DNA of 17,210 nt from Thermoplasmata archaeon (GCA_030039825.1 JASHUV010000097.1:1-17210); one strand, 5' to 3'; positions 7,192-16,985 are shown, counted from the stretch's first letter. The notes: generated by a model not told the origin, from the letters alone. A program made the numbers and translations.

Positions 7192-7198
7192 CTAATTT
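7192..7198 (+). promoter_or_regulatory. TATA-like element before surface protein A
   Basis: The A/T island ctaattt, centred at 7195-7196, is 28 bases before the GTG at 7224. This spacing decides the start: the earlier in-frame ATG at 7176 would put the box inside the coding region and would add a polar stretch before the signal peptide. Confidence 0.5.
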
Positions 7199-7223
7199 CG
7201 GTCGGTCCGGGGGTCAGTGGACG

Positions 7224-10200
7224 GTGGCTCGCTCTCCTCGGGTCGTTCTCGCCTCGACGGTCCTCCTGGCCGTCCTGTCCGTGGTCGGGAGCCTCCCGGC
7301 GGTCGCGGCGGCCGCGCCCGCCGCCGCGCCGTCGGGATCCTCCCTCGGCCCGGTCTCCCTCCCCCTGCCGTCCGGCCCCGCCGACTACAACTTCGGGCCG
7401 CCGTTCTGGCTCGGCGGCCACGTGGGGCCCGTCCCGGGCGCCCTCACCCCCCCCGGCGTGCCGAAGCCCGCGAGGGTGAATCCGTACGGCATCTACAGCA
7501 GCGAGCCCGCGCCGGTCGGGGTCGCGGACTTCGGGATCAATTCGACCGGGTACGCGTACACCTACTCGACGACCGCGTTCCGGGGCACGGTCCACTTCGG
7601 GTCCTGGACGGCGAACGCCCAGAACCTCTCGAGCGGGAACGGGAACTACACCTCCCTCCAACTGAACGTCGTCGTCGTGCTCTCCCACGGCAGCACGCTC
7701 GCCGACTACTGGATCCAGGACGTCCCGATCTACAACACCTCGAGCCACGTGATCTACTTCGAGGACAACGTCTGGAACCTCTCCGGGAAGAGCACGCTGA
7801 CCGCGAATTCCGTGCAGGGGAACGGCTCGATCTATAGCCACGTGTACTACGCCGACGGGGTCTACGGCACGTATCCCGGCGCCGGCGTGACGCTGACGCT
7901 CCCCACGAACGTCTCCACCGAGGTCACCGCGAGCGACATCAGCGGGACCACCCACGTGGGCTTCCTGTACAACGACGGCTACGGCTGGGTGATCTACGAC
8001 AACGTGACGTTCCCCTACACGAAGGGCTGGACGTTCCACGGCTTCCAGGTCAACGGCTCGTCGTACAACCCCTCCGGCCTCTTCAACGACGCCGAATGGA
8101 TCCTCGGCGGGCCGGGCGGCGGCTCCGGTATCAACGATGTCGCGTCGAACTTCACCATGGACCTCCAGTACTGGAACGGCCACAACTTCGCGGCCGTTCC
8201 GAACGCCTACGATTTCGGCTCGGACACGGCCGAGCACATCGGCAACATCGTTCCGAAGGTCGCGAGCACGAGCCCGCCCCACGGGACGCCGGGCGGGCGC
8301 TACACGGCCGGGAGCGGCTCGCTCGGCTTCGACTACGGCGTCGGCAGCACGGCGATCCTCAACGCGACGATGCCCGCCGTCAACGGCACCCTCCTCGACA
8401 ACGGCACCGCGGTCGCCTACGTCGGGACGAACGCGAACCTGACGCTGATGCCCGGGACCTACGTCCTCGGCGTCCGATCGGGGACGACGCTCGTCGCCTC
8501 GGCGAACGTCACGCTGAGCGCGGGCGAGTACGATCCGCTGAACTTCGGGACGTTCTCCCTCACCCCGTCCGAGGCGTTCGCGGGCGCGAGCGTGACGGCC
8601 GGGGGGAAGGGCTTCCTCGCCGGCTCGTCGATCGAGATCACTTGGCCGGGCCAAGCGAGCCCGGTCTGCAGCACGACCGTGGCTTCGAACACCTCCTTCG
8701 GCTGCTCCTTCGATGTCCCGCTCGTCGGGAACGGGAGCTACGACGTGACGGCGGTCGACTCCGGCGGGGTGAACGACCGGGCGTACTCGGCGTTCCTCGT
8801 CGAGACGAACCTCTCCCTCTCCCTCGCCGCGTCGAAGCGGTCCACCGACGCGGGCGGGAAGGTCGAGCTCTGGGCGAACGCGTCGGCCGGCTACACCCCC
8901 TACGCGAACTACACCTGGTACCTCGGGAGCGGCTCGCCGACCGTGACGAGCGTCGGGACGTTGACCCGGCTCTTCCCGCTCGCCGGGAACTACACGATCA
9001 ACGTCACCGTCCGCGACCGGCTCGGCGACCTCGCGACGGCCTCGCTCAAGCTCGTCGTGGAACCCGACCCCCTCCTCGCGACGCCGACCGCGAACCGGTC
9101 GAGCGCCGACGTCGGGCAGGCGGTGGCGTTCTCGGTGATCGCCTCCGACGGGAGCGGCGGGTTCACCTACAATTGGTCGGGCCTTCCGACGGGCTGCGTC
9201 CCGGCGGGCGCCCTCGCCACCTGCGGGGCGATCGGCCCCGTACGGAACTACTCGATCTACGTCAGCGCGAGCGACTCGAACGGGTTCACTGCCTTCTCGG
9301 CGGCGCTCGCGTTCGAGGTCTTCGTCGACCCCACCGTCGTTGGCCTTCGGAGCGTCGCTCCCGCCGTCGACGCGGGCGAGCTCTTCACGCTCGCCGCGAC
9401 GACCTCCGGGGGCGCGGGCCAGGAGACGTTCACGTGGACGGGCCTTCCGTCCGGGTGCGCGTCGACCTCCTCCACGGCGACGTGCACGGCGCCCCCCGCC
9501 ACGACGCTTCACCCCGCCGTCGCCGTGACCGACGGCAACGGCGTCACCTCCGCCCCTCTCGCCGCCGACCTGACGATCGAGCCGGACCCCTCGGTCACCC
9601 TCGTGGCGGTGAACGCGACGAGCGCGGACGTCGGGCAGACGGCGACCTTCTCCGCGACGGTGACGGGCGGGGCGGGCGGACTATCCTACGCGTGGACCGG
9701 GCTCCCCGCCGGCTGCCCGTCCCGGAACGCCTCCTCGGTGAGCTGCGTCGAGCCGGAGCCCGGGCCGACCGTCGTCGCGGTCGCGATCACCGACCTGAGC
9801 GGCGCCCGCGCGAACGCCTCGCTCTCCTTCCAGGTCTGGGACGGCGTCCAGGTCGCGTGGAGCGTCCGCTCCCTCGGGCCGATCGATGTCGCCCAGTCCC
9901 TCGCCGTCGCCGTGACGGCCGACGGCGGCAACGGATCGTACACCTACGCCTGGACCGGCCTTCCGGCCGGGTGCGCCGCGCCGGCCGGGCCGTCGCTCTC
10001 CTGCCTCCCCTCCGCCGCGGGGGACTTCTCTCTCGTCGTCCTCGTCACCGACGCGAACCAGGGCCAGGCGACGTCGACCGCGCTGACGCTGCTCGTGAAC
10101 CCCCGGCCGGCCCTCACGGGGCTCACCGCCACCCCCTCCTCGGTCCTCTCGGGGGCCCGACTTACCCTCTCGGCGAGCCCGGGAGGCGGCACCGGACCGC

Positions 10201-10568
10201 TCGCCTTCAGCTGGTCCGGCCTGCCCGCGGGGTGCGCCTCGACCGACGCGGCGAACCTGACGTGCACGCCCTCCACCCCGGGGACCTACAGCGTCCAGCT
10301 CACGGAGACCGACTCGCGGGGCGTGAGCGCGACCACGACGCGGACGGTCACCGTCGCGCCGTCGTTCCTCGGGTTCCCCGAGGCCGAGGGCCTCGCCCTC
10401 GTCATCGTGCCGATCGCGCTCGTCGCCGTCGGGATCGGCTACGTTCTCCGGAGGCGCTCGAAGGAGCCGCCGGCGCCCCCCGACGAGGAGGTCTTCCCGG
10501 AGGCGCCCACGGCCGATGAACCCCCGTTCGAGGGCGCGCCACCGGACGAGCCGGGATCGCCCCTCTAG
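7224..10568 (+). CDS. Secreted thermopsin-domain surface protein A with PKD/Ig-like repeats and C-terminal anchor
   Basis: The protein has 1114 residues from the preferred GTG start. It opens with a signal peptide ([20 protein letters not shown], then Ala-rich). Residues about 86-343 are a thermopsin (peptidase A5) domain: [65 protein letters not shown], and [18 protein letters not shown]. Thermopsins are acid proteases. A small beta domain (345-440), a TIG/IPT-like domain with two Cys (440-530) and a PKD-like domain (533-614) follow. Five 86-87-residue repeats come next, with W at 651, 738, 824, 910 and 997. A membrane helix (about 1056-1076), an RRR stop-transfer and an acidic Pro-rich tail end the protein. 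About 30 N-x-S/T sites suggest heavy glycosylation. Protease activity is inferred, as catalytic residues of family A5 are not firmly known to me. Confidence 0.88.
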   Translation: MARSPRVVLASTVLLAVLSVVGSLPAVAAAAPAAAPSGSSLGPVSLPLPSGPADYNFGPPFWLGGHVGPVPGALTPPGVPKPARVNPYGIYSSEPAPVGVADFGINSTGYAYTYSTTAFRGTVHFGSWTANAQNLSSGNGNYTSLQLNVVVVLSHGSTLADYWIQDVPIYNTSSHVIYFEDNVWNLSGKSTLTANSVQGNGSIYSHVYYADGVYGTYPGAGVTLTLPTNVSTEVTASDISGTTHVGFLYNDGYGWVIYDNVTFPYTKGWTFHGFQVNGSSYNPSGLFNDAEWILGGPGGGSGINDVASNFTMDLQYWNGHNFAAVPNAYDFGSDTAEHIGNIVPKVASTSPPHGTPGGRYTAGSGSLGFDYGVGSTAILNATMPAVNGTLLDNGTAVAYVGTNANLTLMPGTYVLGVRSGTTLVASANVTLSAGEYDPLNFGTFSLTPSEAFAGASVTAGGKGFLAGSSIEITWPGQASPVCSTTVASNTSFGCSFDVPLVGNGSYDVTAVDSGGVNDRAYSAFLVETNLSLSLAASKRSTDAGGKVELWANASAGYTPYANYTWYLGSGSPTVTSVGTLTRLFPLAGNYTINVTVRDRLGDLATASLKLVVEPDPLLATPTANRSSADVGQAVAFSVIASDGSGGFTYNWSGLPTGCVPAGALATCGAIGPVRNYSIYVSASDSNGFTAFSAALAFEVFVDPTVVGLRSVAPAVDAGELFTLAATTSGGAGQETFTWTGLPSGCASTSSTATCTAPPATTLHPAVAVTDGNGVTSAPLAADLTIEPDPSVTLVAVNATSADVGQTATFSATVTGGAGGLSYAWTGLPAGCPSRNASSVSCVEPEPGPTVVAVAITDLSGARANASLSFQVWDGVQVAWSVRSLGPIDVAQSLAVAVTADGGNGSYTYAWTGLPAGCAAPAGPSLSCLPSAAGDFSLVVLVTDANQGQATSTALTLLVNPRPALTGLTATPSSVLSGARLTLSASPGGGTGPLAFSWSGLPAGCASTDAANLTCTPSTPGTYSVQLTETDSRGVSATTTRTVTVAPSFLGFPEAEGLALVIVPIALVAVGIGYVLRRRSKEPPAPPDEEVFPEAPTADEPPFEGAPPDEPGSPL
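9058..10365 (+). repeat. Five tandem 86-87-residue Cys-paired Ig/PKD-like repeats in protein A
   Basis: Each unit of 258-261 bases encodes a D-x-G-[QE]-like turn, then Y-x-W-[ST]-G-L-P-x-G-C, a second Cys 8-11 residues later, and a terminal V-x-V-T-D-like strand. The conserved Trp codons start at 9174, 9435, 9693, 9951 and 10212. The last unit has lost the Asp of the turn. The units are similar as protein but clearly diverged as DNA, so this is an old expansion. Confidence 0.85.
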
Positions 10569-10975
10569 CGGGAGTTCCCCCGGTCGGCGGCCGTATCGGC
10601 CGCCGGCCGGAAGGAGAGCGAGATCGAGTTCACGCAGTGCCGGGTGTTCTTCGGCGTGAAACGTTCGCCGACGAAGACGTGGCCGAGGTGGGCGCCGCAC
10701 GCCCGGCAGGCGATCTCCACGCGCTCCCCGTCGGCATCGGGCGTCCGGCGGACGGCGCCGGGGATCTCCTGGTCGAAGCTCGGCCAGCCGCACCCGGCGT
10801 CGAACTTGTCGTCCGACCGGTACAGGGCCGCGCCGCACCGGCGGCACAGATAGGTCCCCGCCCCCCGGTGGGTCTCGTACTCCCCGGAGAACGGCCGCTC
10901 GGTGCCGCGGTGCACGATCACGCGCTCCTCCTCGCGGGTGAGCTTCCTCCAGCCGGGGTGGCTCGGGTCCTCCAT
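10565..10975 (-). CDS. msrB: Peptide-methionine (R)-S-oxide reductase MsrB
   Basis: MsrB reduces the R form of methionine sulfoxide in proteins with a thiol donor. The 136-residue protein, starting at the ATG at 10975, is a complete single domain without a signal peptide, so it should act in the cytoplasm. Zinc ligands are two CxxC pairs, Cys44/Cys47 (CRRC) and Cys90/Cys93 (CRAC). Cys62 in DAGCGWPSF is a likely resolving cysteine, His97 and His100 flank the active site in GAHLGHVF, and Cys114 in [11 protein letters not shown] is the catalytic cysteine. A longer open frame to 11074 exists but adds a low-complexity stretch across the promoter. A TATA-like GTATAG lies 25-26 bases before the chosen ATG. 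Its stop codon overlaps that of surface protein A. Confidence 0.95.
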   Translation of the reverse strand: MEDPSHPGWRKLTREEERVIVHRGTERPFSGEYETHRGAGTYLCRRCGAALYRSDDKFDAGCGWPSFDQEIPGAVRRTPDADGERVEIACRACGAHLGHVFVGERFTPKNTRHCVNSISLSFRPAADTAADRGNSR

Positions 10976-10997
10976 GCCGGCGGGACCGGATCGCGGC

Positions 10998-11003
10998 CTA
11001 TAC
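10998..11003 (-). promoter_or_regulatory. TATA-like element for msrB
   Basis: GTATAG on the minus strand, centred 25-26 bases before the msrB ATG, fits a leaderless transcript. It supports the start at 10975 over the upstream alternatives. Confidence 0.5.
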
Positions 11004-11031
11004 CGCTTGTTGGGGCCCCCGGGGCCCTCCC

Positions 11032-11037
11032 ATAAAG
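11032..11037 (+). promoter_or_regulatory. Possible TATA-like element for surface protein B
   Basis: ataaag is the only A/T-rich site on the plus strand between msrB and gene B. It lies about 54 bases before the ATG at 11089, predicting a leader of roughly 26-28 bases, longer than elsewhere in the window. A purine-rich ggggaggag (from 11055) lies too far upstream to be a normal ribosome binding site. Confidence 0.35.
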
Positions 11038-11088
11038 CTGAGTGAGGCTGAAGAGGGGAGGAGCGATCCCTCAAACCTCCCCGGACCG

Positions 11089-14000
11089 ATGGCGGGACGC
11101 CGAAGGGTGTGGGCCGGCGCGGCGTTGCTCGCGCTCGCCGCCGTCCTCGCGCTCCCGGTCGGCGGCGCCGCCCCGGTCCATCCGACGGCCTCGACGCCGG
11201 CCGCCTCGGCGACCTCCTCCGTCGTGGGACCCTCGCTGCGCGGGTTGGCGGCCTCGGTCGAACTCTCCGGGGGGCCGTTCGTTCCCGCCCGGGTGGGCGC
11301 CGCGCCGCCCGTCCTGTCGCCCCGACGCTCCGCCGTCAACCCGTTCTCCTACTACACGAAGGAACCCGCCCCGATGGGCCTCTCCGACTTCGGAGTGAAC
11401 GGGTCCGGTGCGGCGTACAACTACAGCACCACCCGGTTCGTCGGCACGGTGACGGCGCGAGCCCTCACCGTCTCGAGCGTCGAGAACCTGACGGCGTTCC
11501 AGCTGAACGCCGTCGCCGTCCTCGTGAACGGGAGCCGATCGGCCGACTACTGGGTCCAGGACGTCATCTATCTTCAGGGGGGCACGGGGCTCTTCTTCGC
11601 CCTCGACAACGTTTGGAACTTCACGACGGGCTCGGCGTACGTCACGCCCGGCTCGGTCGAGGGCAGCGGCAGCATCGAGGGGGCGGGGGTCTCCACCTAC
11701 TATTCGGACGTCCCCGGGACCGGTTGGTCGGGGAACGACGTGACCCTCGGGTTCCCGGCGACCGTCTCCGCGGAGCTCGTCGCCGGCGACGACGCCGGCC
11801 GCCCGTACGTCGAGGTGCTCTACGACGACGGGTACGGCTGGCAGGGCTACGACAACCTGACCTTCCCGTGGAACGACGGCTGGACGTTCCGGGACTTCGA
11901 GGTCAACGGGTCGGCGTACGACGCCCTCGGGACGTTCTACGACGCCGAGTGGGTGCAGGCCGGCCCCGGCGACCAGCGGAACGTGGGGATCACCGCCGAG
12001 AACCTGACGCTCTCCCTCGAGTACGACAACGGCCACAACATGGCCCCGGTCCTGAACGCCTACGACTTCGGGGGGGACTCGGCCGAGACGGCGTCGAGCG
12101 TGGTCTCGAGCTGCCCCTCGAGCAGCGCCACGGGTGAGCCGGTCGCGCACCTGACGGGCGGCTCCGGGGCGCCGGCACGTCTGTACAACGACAGCGACAC
12201 GGCGGCGCTGAACGCGAGCCCGCCGCTCCTCGACGGAACGCTCGAGGTCAACCAGACGGCCGTCGATTACTCGGGCGGCAACGTCAACGTGACGCTCCTC
12301 CCGGGCAGTTACCGGCTCACCCTGCTCAACGGCTCCTCGACCGTCGCGGAGAGGACGGAGAACCTGAGCGCGGGGAGCTATCTCGGGCTGAGCTTCGCCA
12401 ACCTCTCCTCGGCGCCGGCCGGCGGTCTGCCGGGTGCGACGGTCGGCGTCGAGGGATCCGGCTACCTCCCCGGCTCCACGGTCCTTCTCGCCTTCGGGAA
12501 CGGGCCGACGCTCGGCAACGTGAGCGTCGCGGCGAACGGGACGATCGCCACGAGCTTCTCCGTGCCGGAGATCGCGAACGGGACGTACCGGTTGACCGGC
12601 ACGGACGCCGCGATCCGCGGTGACAGCGCGTCACTGCCCTTCGAGGTCCGGACCACGCTCGGCGTTCTGGCGGGCCTCATCGCGCCCGATCGGCCGGAGC
12701 TCGGCCGGACGACGGAGTTCGAAGCGTGGGCGAGCGAGGGGGTGCCGCCGTACGCGACCTACTCCTGGCAGTTCGGGGACGGCGGCAACGCGTCGGGAAG
12801 CGCCGCGAGCGTCGGCCACGAGTTCACCGCCACCGGGACCTACGAGGTCGGGGTGACGGTCCGCGACGCGATCGGCGATCTCGCCTCGACGAACTTCTCG
12901 GTCGTGGTCGTGGCCGGGCCCCACCTCACGACGATCGAGGCGGACCGACCGGGCGCCGACGTCGGTCAGTCGGTCCGCTTCTCGACGAACCTCACCGGCG
13001 GCGCCCCGCCTTACACGTTCACCTGGTCGGGGCTTCCGACGGGCTGCACCCCCGAGGGGAGCACCGCCGCCTGCGCGTCGCTCCCGGTCGCCGGCAGCTT
13101 CACGATCGACGTCTCGGTCAACGACTCCGAGGGGGTCCGGTCGACCGCGGCGCCCGCGCACTTCGTGGTGGCGCCCGCGCTCTCCCTGCCCGGGATCGTG
13201 GACGGCACCCCGTACGTCGACGTGGGAAGCCCCATCTCCCTCCTGGCGCCGGCCACGGGGGGCCTCGGCCCGGTGGAGATCGACTGGAGCGGGCTCCCGA
13301 GCGGATGCGCGCCCTCCGGCCCGAGCGTCGGCTGCGCCGTCGCGTCGGCGGGTAGCTGGAACGTCTCGGCCGTCGCGACGGACGCCAACGGCGCGGCGAC
13401 CGCGCCCGTCGACCTCACCGTCAACGTGGCCACCGATCCCGCGGCCGTCCTGGCGAGGGTGGGGGCGACGGCCGGGACCGACGCCGGTCAGTCCCTCACC
13501 CTCCGGCTCGAGGTGACCGGGGGCTCGGGAGGGTTCGCGTACTCCTGGTCGGGCCTTCCCGGGGTCTGCGACACGTCGAGCCCGGGGAACGCGACCTGCC
13601 GGACGACCGCGTCCGGGAACCGCCTCGTCACGGCGACGGCCGTCGACGCGGCCGGGCGATCGGCCCGCGCCTCGCTCAACCTCACGATCGACCCGCCCGT
13701 CCGGGTACGCTGGCAGAGCCTGCCGGGCGGCCTCGACACCGGTAGCCCGATCACGCTCGCGGCCGCGGCGTCGGGCGGGAGCGGCCCGTACGCCTTCGCG
13801 TGGTCCGGCCTCCCGCCGGGATGCGTCCCGCCGGACGGATCGACGCTCGCCTGCCGGGCGAGCGTCCCGGGGGGCTTCGCGGTCGGCGTGACGGCGACGG
13901 ACTCGAACGGGGAGTCCGTGACGGCGACCACCGACCTCCTGATCGCCGCCCCCCCGACGCTCATCGGCCCCGCGGCGGGGGAGGTCGGCTCGCTCGCCGG

Positions 14001-14388
14001 CGCCCTCCTCACGCTCTCCGTGGCGATCGTCGGGGGCTCGGGAGGCTACACGATCAGCTGGAGCGGCCTGCCGGCGGGCTGCGCCTCCGTCGACACGACC
14101 GCCCTCGCCTGCCGGCCCGGGGGACCCGGCAACTACCCGGTCACGGTGACCGTGAACGATTCCGCCGGCGGCTCCGCGCGAACGACGTTCATGGTGCGGA
14201 TCGGGCCGAGCCTTATCGGGCTGCCCTTCGCCGACGGGGCGGCCCTGCTCGTCGGGACCGGCGCGCCCGCGCTCCTCCTCGCCCTCGTCGTGGTCCGCCG
14301 ACGCCGACGGCCCGGGGCCCCGACGTCCCTCGACGTCCTCCCGGACGTGCGTCTCTGGTCCGACCGGGATCGGCCGCGGCTCCCTTAG
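11089..14388 (+). CDS. Secreted thermopsin-like surface protein B with PKD/Ig-like repeats and C-terminal anchor
   Basis: This 1099-residue protein is a paralogue of surface protein A with the same order of domains. It has a signal peptide ([20 protein letters not shown]) and a thermopsin-like domain at about 84-337 with [54 protein letters not shown] and [13 protein letters not shown] small beta domain, a TIG/IPT-like domain (445-525) and a classic PKD domain with WQFGDGG (about 528-610) follow. Then come five Cys-paired repeats with W at 646, 733, 820, 905 and 991, a membrane helix (about 1053-1071), an RRRRR stop-transfer and a short charged tail. Unlike A, the Gly-rich GGPGGGS segment is replaced by [10 protein letters not shown], so proteolytic activity is less certain. 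The ATG start gives a good positively charged signal peptide. Confidence 0.87.
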   Translation: MAGRRRVWAGAALLALAAVLALPVGGAAPVHPTASTPAASATSSVVGPSLRGLAASVELSGGPFVPARVGAAPPVLSPRRSAVNPFSYYTKEPAPMGLSDFGVNGSGAAYNYSTTRFVGTVTARALTVSSVENLTAFQLNAVAVLVNGSRSADYWVQDVIYLQGGTGLFFALDNVWNFTTGSAYVTPGSVEGSGSIEGAGVSTYYSDVPGTGWSGNDVTLGFPATVSAELVAGDDAGRPYVEVLYDDGYGWQGYDNLTFPWNDGWTFRDFEVNGSAYDALGTFYDAEWVQAGPGDQRNVGITAENLTLSLEYDNGHNMAPVLNAYDFGGDSAETASSVVSSCPSSSATGEPVAHLTGGSGAPARLYNDSDTAALNASPPLLDGTLEVNQTAVDYSGGNVNVTLLPGSYRLTLLNGSSTVAERTENLSAGSYLGLSFANLSSAPAGGLPGATVGVEGSGYLPGSTVLLAFGNGPTLGNVSVAANGTIATSFSVPEIANGTYRLTGTDAAIRGDSASLPFEVRTTLGVLAGLIAPDRPELGRTTEFEAWASEGVPPYATYSWQFGDGGNASGSAASVGHEFTATGTYEVGVTVRDAIGDLASTNFSVVVVAGPHLTTIEADRPGADVGQSVRFSTNLTGGAPPYTFTWSGLPTGCTPEGSTAACASLPVAGSFTIDVSVNDSEGVRSTAAPAHFVVAPALSLPGIVDGTPYVDVGSPISLLAPATGGLGPVEIDWSGLPSGCAPSGPSVGCAVASAGSWNVSAVATDANGAATAPVDLTVNVATDPAAVLARVGATAGTDAGQSLTLRLEVTGGSGGFAYSWSGLPGVCDTSSPGNATCRTTASGNRLVTATAVDAAGRSARASLNLTIDPPVRVRWQSLPGGLDTGSPITLAAAASGGSGPYAFAWSGLPPGCVPPDGSTLACRASVPGGFAVGVTATDSNGESVTATTDLLIAAPPTLIGPAAGEVGSLAGALLTLSVAIVGGSGGYTISWSGLPAGCASVDTTALACRPGGPGNYPVTVTVNDSAGGSARTTFMVRIGPSLIGLPFADGAALLVGTGAPALLLALVVVRRRRRPGAPTSLDVLPDVRLWSDRDRPRLP
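12910..14210 (+). repeat. Five tandem 85-87-residue Cys-paired Ig/PKD-like repeats in protein B
   Basis: The conserved Trp codons start at 13024, 13285, 13546, 13801 and 14059, giving periods of 87, 87, 85 and 86 residues. Each unit has W-S-G-L-P-x-x-C and a second Cys. The third unit varies as GLPGVC. The arrangement matches that of protein A unit for unit. Confidence 0.85.
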
Positions 14389-16952
14389 GCCGGGCCCCGG
14401 CGCGACCGACCCCGCCGCCGCTGGCGGAGCGCGTAGGCGACCGGGACGAGGACGAGCGCCATCGCCCCGACGATGAGCGTCGCGGCGTCGGTGTTCCACG
14501 GGCTCGGCGCCGCCGCCGGCGGCGGGAGGGAGACCGAGAGCCGGGCCTCGACCGATTCGCCCGCGGAGTCGTTCACCCAGACGACCACCCGGTAGGTCCC
14601 GGGCGACGTGAAGGCGTGGGTGCTGACGGGGCCCTGCGACGTGCTGCCGCCCGGGAAGATCCAGGTCTCGGTCAGGGGCGCGGTGCCTCCGCTCAAATGG
14701 GCGGTGAACGTCAGCGGCGACCCGGCGACGAGCGAGCCGGAGAAGGTGACCGTCGACAGCGACACCGAGGGGCTGATCACCACCCGGACGGGCGTCGACG
14801 CCACCGACCCGCCGTCGGAATCCGTGAGGACCGCCCACGGCGTGAACGTCGAGGGGAACGGACCGACGCAGTTGAGCTCGAGCTGGTTGACGAGGCATCC
14901 CGGCGGGGCGTCCCACCAGGTCACGTTGTATCCGCCGCTGCCGAGCTCCGGGAGCGCAGAGAGGTTCAGGCTCTCGCCGACGTCGATGTTCACGCGGTCG
15001 GCCACGACCGAGACGGTGGGGTCGCGGAACACCGTGAAGGCGAGGGCCGGCCCGAGGAGCGAGTACATCCCGTTCTCGTCGACCGCCTGGGCTTGGACGT
15101 CGTAGAGGCCCGGCGTCGTCAGCCCGCAGACGATCCCGCCGGGGCCGGGCGAACAGCCGCCGGGTAGGCCGGACCAGACGAAGGAGAGGTTCCCCGTGCC
15201 CCCGCCGCCCTGGACGGCGAACGTCACCGCCTGCCCGACGTCGCCGGAGGCGCGGAACGATGACGGGGAGTCGGCGGTCGGATCCGGGTCGATGGCGAGC
15301 CGGAGCGGGGTCGCGGCCGGCACCGTCACCCCCGCGGCGTCCGTGACGGCGACCGAGACCTGTGCCACGCCGGACGTCGTCATGAGGCAGCTCACGGAGG
15401 AGGTGGTCGCGGCGTCGCAGTCGGCCCCGAGCCCGCTCCACGTGTAGGTGGCGTACGGGACCGTGCCGAGCGTCGCGCTCGCCGTGAAGACGACGCTCTC
15501 TCCGACGTCGGCGGCGGCCCGGGACGCGCGCGGCGTCGCCTCGATCGGGCGCGCGTGGACGACGAGGGCGAGGGAGGCCTCGCTCGTGATGTTCGCCGCG
15601 TCGGTCACCGTGACCTCGACCGAGTAGGTCCCGGGAGCCGAGTAGGAATGGGTGAGGTTCGAGCTCGCCGTCGTGGACCGACCCCCGTCCCCGAGCGACC
15701 AGGCGAAGTGACGGAACGGCCCGACGCCGTAGATCGGTTGCGCGAGGAGCCGGACGGCCTCGCCGACGTCCGCCACGACCGGGCCGGAGGAGAGCGTCGA
15801 AGCGAGCGGCCGGGCGAGGACCGAGACGTTGCCGCTCCCGAAGTTCGCGACGAACGCCGAGTCGGTCTCCGGGTCGACGACGATCGGACCGGGGGAGGCG
15901 CCGAGGGCGAACGTCGCCACGACCGAGTCGGTGATCCCGCTCACGATCGAGAGGTTGCCGGAGTTCCGGTTCGCGACGAGCACCTCGCCCGTGAAGGCGT
16001 CGTAGGCGGCCCCGACCGGCATCGCGCCGACGGTGTCCACGGCCACGACCTCGAGCGACGTTCCGTTGACGACCTCGACCTCGCCGAGGGCCCCCGCGAC
16101 GTTCGTCGCGTAGAGGTCCCCGTCGGCCGGATCCCAGGCCAGAGCGTAGGGCTGGCCCCCGAGCGTCACGTTCGCCACCACGGTGTCGTTCGATCCGTCG
16201 ATGACGGAGATCGTCCCGGATCCCTCGTTCGCGACGAAGATCGTGTCGGAGGCGGGATCGACCGCGAGACCGATCGGGCTGCTGCCGACCGGGATCCCGG
16301 CGCCGGCCGAGCGATCGGTGCTCCCGTTGATGACCGAGACGTTCCCGGAGCCGTCGTTCGTCACGTAGAGGAGCCCGTTCGCCGGGTCGTAGAGGATGTC
16401 GTACGGATCGTTACCCACGGAGATCTGGGGCTCCTGGCTCCCGTTCCCCACGTCGATCGGCGTGACCCGGTCCTGGGTGCCTTCGACCACGAGGAGCTCC
16501 CGGTTCGCCGGATCGTAGACATCGGAGGAGGGCATGCCGGAGGCGTCGTCGATGGTCGATACGACCGCGTCGTCGGTCGCGTTCACGATCGTGATCGTCC
16601 CCGCGGAGAGGCTCGTGACGTAGAGCTCGCCGGATGTCGGATCGAGGGCGACCCCCGTCGGGTTCCCCCCGATCGGGATCGCGCCGACCTCGGGCCACTC
16701 GACCGGGCTCGCCCTCGTCGCGGGCGTCGCCCCGGGCCGGAGGAGGCTCGGGGCCGGTGGCGAGGACGAGGACCCGGTCGACGGCGCCCCGGGAGCCGCG
16801 CCGAGTCGGATCGTCGGGCCCGAGGCGGCTCGGCCGTCGAAGAACGCCCACCCGCCGGTGGCCATGACGAGGCACGCGCCGACGGCGAGGAGTATCGTCT
16901 GGCCGTCCGCCCGCGGCCGCCGCAGCGGGGGTCGCCCGCACCGCGCGGACAA
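14385..16952 (-). CDS. Membrane-anchored beta-propeller (YVTN-type) and PKD surface protein
   Basis: This protein has about 855 residues. After an Arg-rich N-terminus, one hydrophobic helix (about 19-38, LLAVGACLVMATGGWAFF) is a signal anchor or signal peptide, followed by a Pro/Ser linker. Residues about 87-380 form roughly seven propeller blades of YVTN type, e.g. GNPTGVALDPTSGELYVTS and PIGLAVDPASDTIFVANEGS. A PKD domain with WSLGDGG (about 385-465), three Cys-paired repeats (Trp at 505, 593, 679), and a final PKD-like domain with WIFPGGS follow. A C-terminal helix and an RQRRRGRSRR tail end it. Such propellers bind ligands or partners on the cell surface; no enzyme motif is seen. The start is uncertain: TTG at 16952 is the first usual start codon in frame, 37 bases from a TATA-like box, and no ATG or GTG fits. 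The gene is convergent with B and overlaps its stop. Confidence 0.82.
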   Translation of the reverse strand: MSARCGRPPLRRPRADGQTILLAVGACLVMATGGWAFFDGRAASGPTIRLGAAPGAPSTGSSSSPPAPSLLRPGATPATRASPVEWPEVGAIPIGGNPTGVALDPTSGELYVTSLSAGTITIVNATDDAVVSTIDDASGMPSSDVYDPANRELLVVEGTQDRVTPIDVGNGSQEPQISVGNDPYDILYDPANGLLYVTNDGSGNVSVINGSTDRSAGAGIPVGSSPIGLAVDPASDTIFVANEGSGTISVIDGSNDTVVANVTLGGQPYALAWDPADGDLYATNVAGALGEVEVVNGTSLEVVAVDTVGAMPVGAAYDAFTGEVLVANRNSGNLSIVSGITDSVVATFALGASPGPIVVDPETDSAFVANFGSGNVSVLARPLASTLSSGPVVADVGEAVRLLAQPIYGVGPFRHFAWSLGDGGRSTTASSNLTHSYSAPGTYSVEVTVTDAANITSEASLALVVHARPIEATPRASRAAADVGESVVFTASATLGTVPYATYTWSGLGADCDAATTSSVSCLMTTSGVAQVSVAVTDAAGVTVPAATPLRLAIDPDPTADSPSSFRASGDVGQAVTFAVQGGGGTGNLSFVWSGLPGGCSPGPGGIVCGLTTPGLYDVQAQAVDENGMYSLLGPALAFTVFRDPTVSVVADRVNIDVGESLNLSALPELGSGGYNVTWWDAPPGCLVNQLELNCVGPFPSTFTPWAVLTDSDGGSVASTPVRVVISPSVSLSTVTFSGSLVAGSPLTFTAHLSGGTAPLTETWIFPGGSTSQGPVSTHAFTSPGTYRVVVWVNDSAGESVEARLSVSLPPPAAAPSPWNTDAATLIVGAMALVLVPVAYALRQRRRGRSRRGPA
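14770..15560 (-). repeat. Three Cys-paired Ig/PKD-like repeats in the propeller protein
   Basis: The units have Trp codons starting at 15440, 15176 and 14918 (minus strand), with periods of 88 and 86 residues. They are more diverged than those of A and B: W-S-G-L-G-A-D-C, W-S-G-L-P-G-G-C and W-W-D-A-P-P-G-C. Both cysteines are kept in all three. Confidence 0.78.
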
Positions 16953-16985
16953 CAGAACCTGCCACCGGCTTCCGGCATCGAGCCT

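Noticed and set aside
7176..7223. Earlier ATG as start of surface protein A
   Set aside because: It would place the TATA-like ctaattt inside the gene and add 16 polar residues before a good signal peptide.
5076..9512. A 1478-codon open frame on the minus strand
   Set aside because: It lies antisense to the M2 peptidase and surface protein A. Its product is an Arg/Gly/Glu/Val-rich string without domains, as expected opposite GC-rich genes.
9058..10365. CRISPR-like or recent DNA tandem repeat
   Set aside because: The periodicity of about 260 bases reflects diverged protein domains; the bases differ between units and there are no spacers.
10976..11074. N-terminal extension of msrB
   Set aside because: It covers the predicted promoter and adds a non-conserved Pro/Arg/Gly-rich segment; MsrB homology begins after the ATG at 10975.
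12631..15441. A 936-codon minus-strand open frame across gene B and the propeller gene
   Set aside because: It is a low-complexity Arg/Gly/Asp-rich shadow in the wrong frame of both genes, with no recognisable domain.
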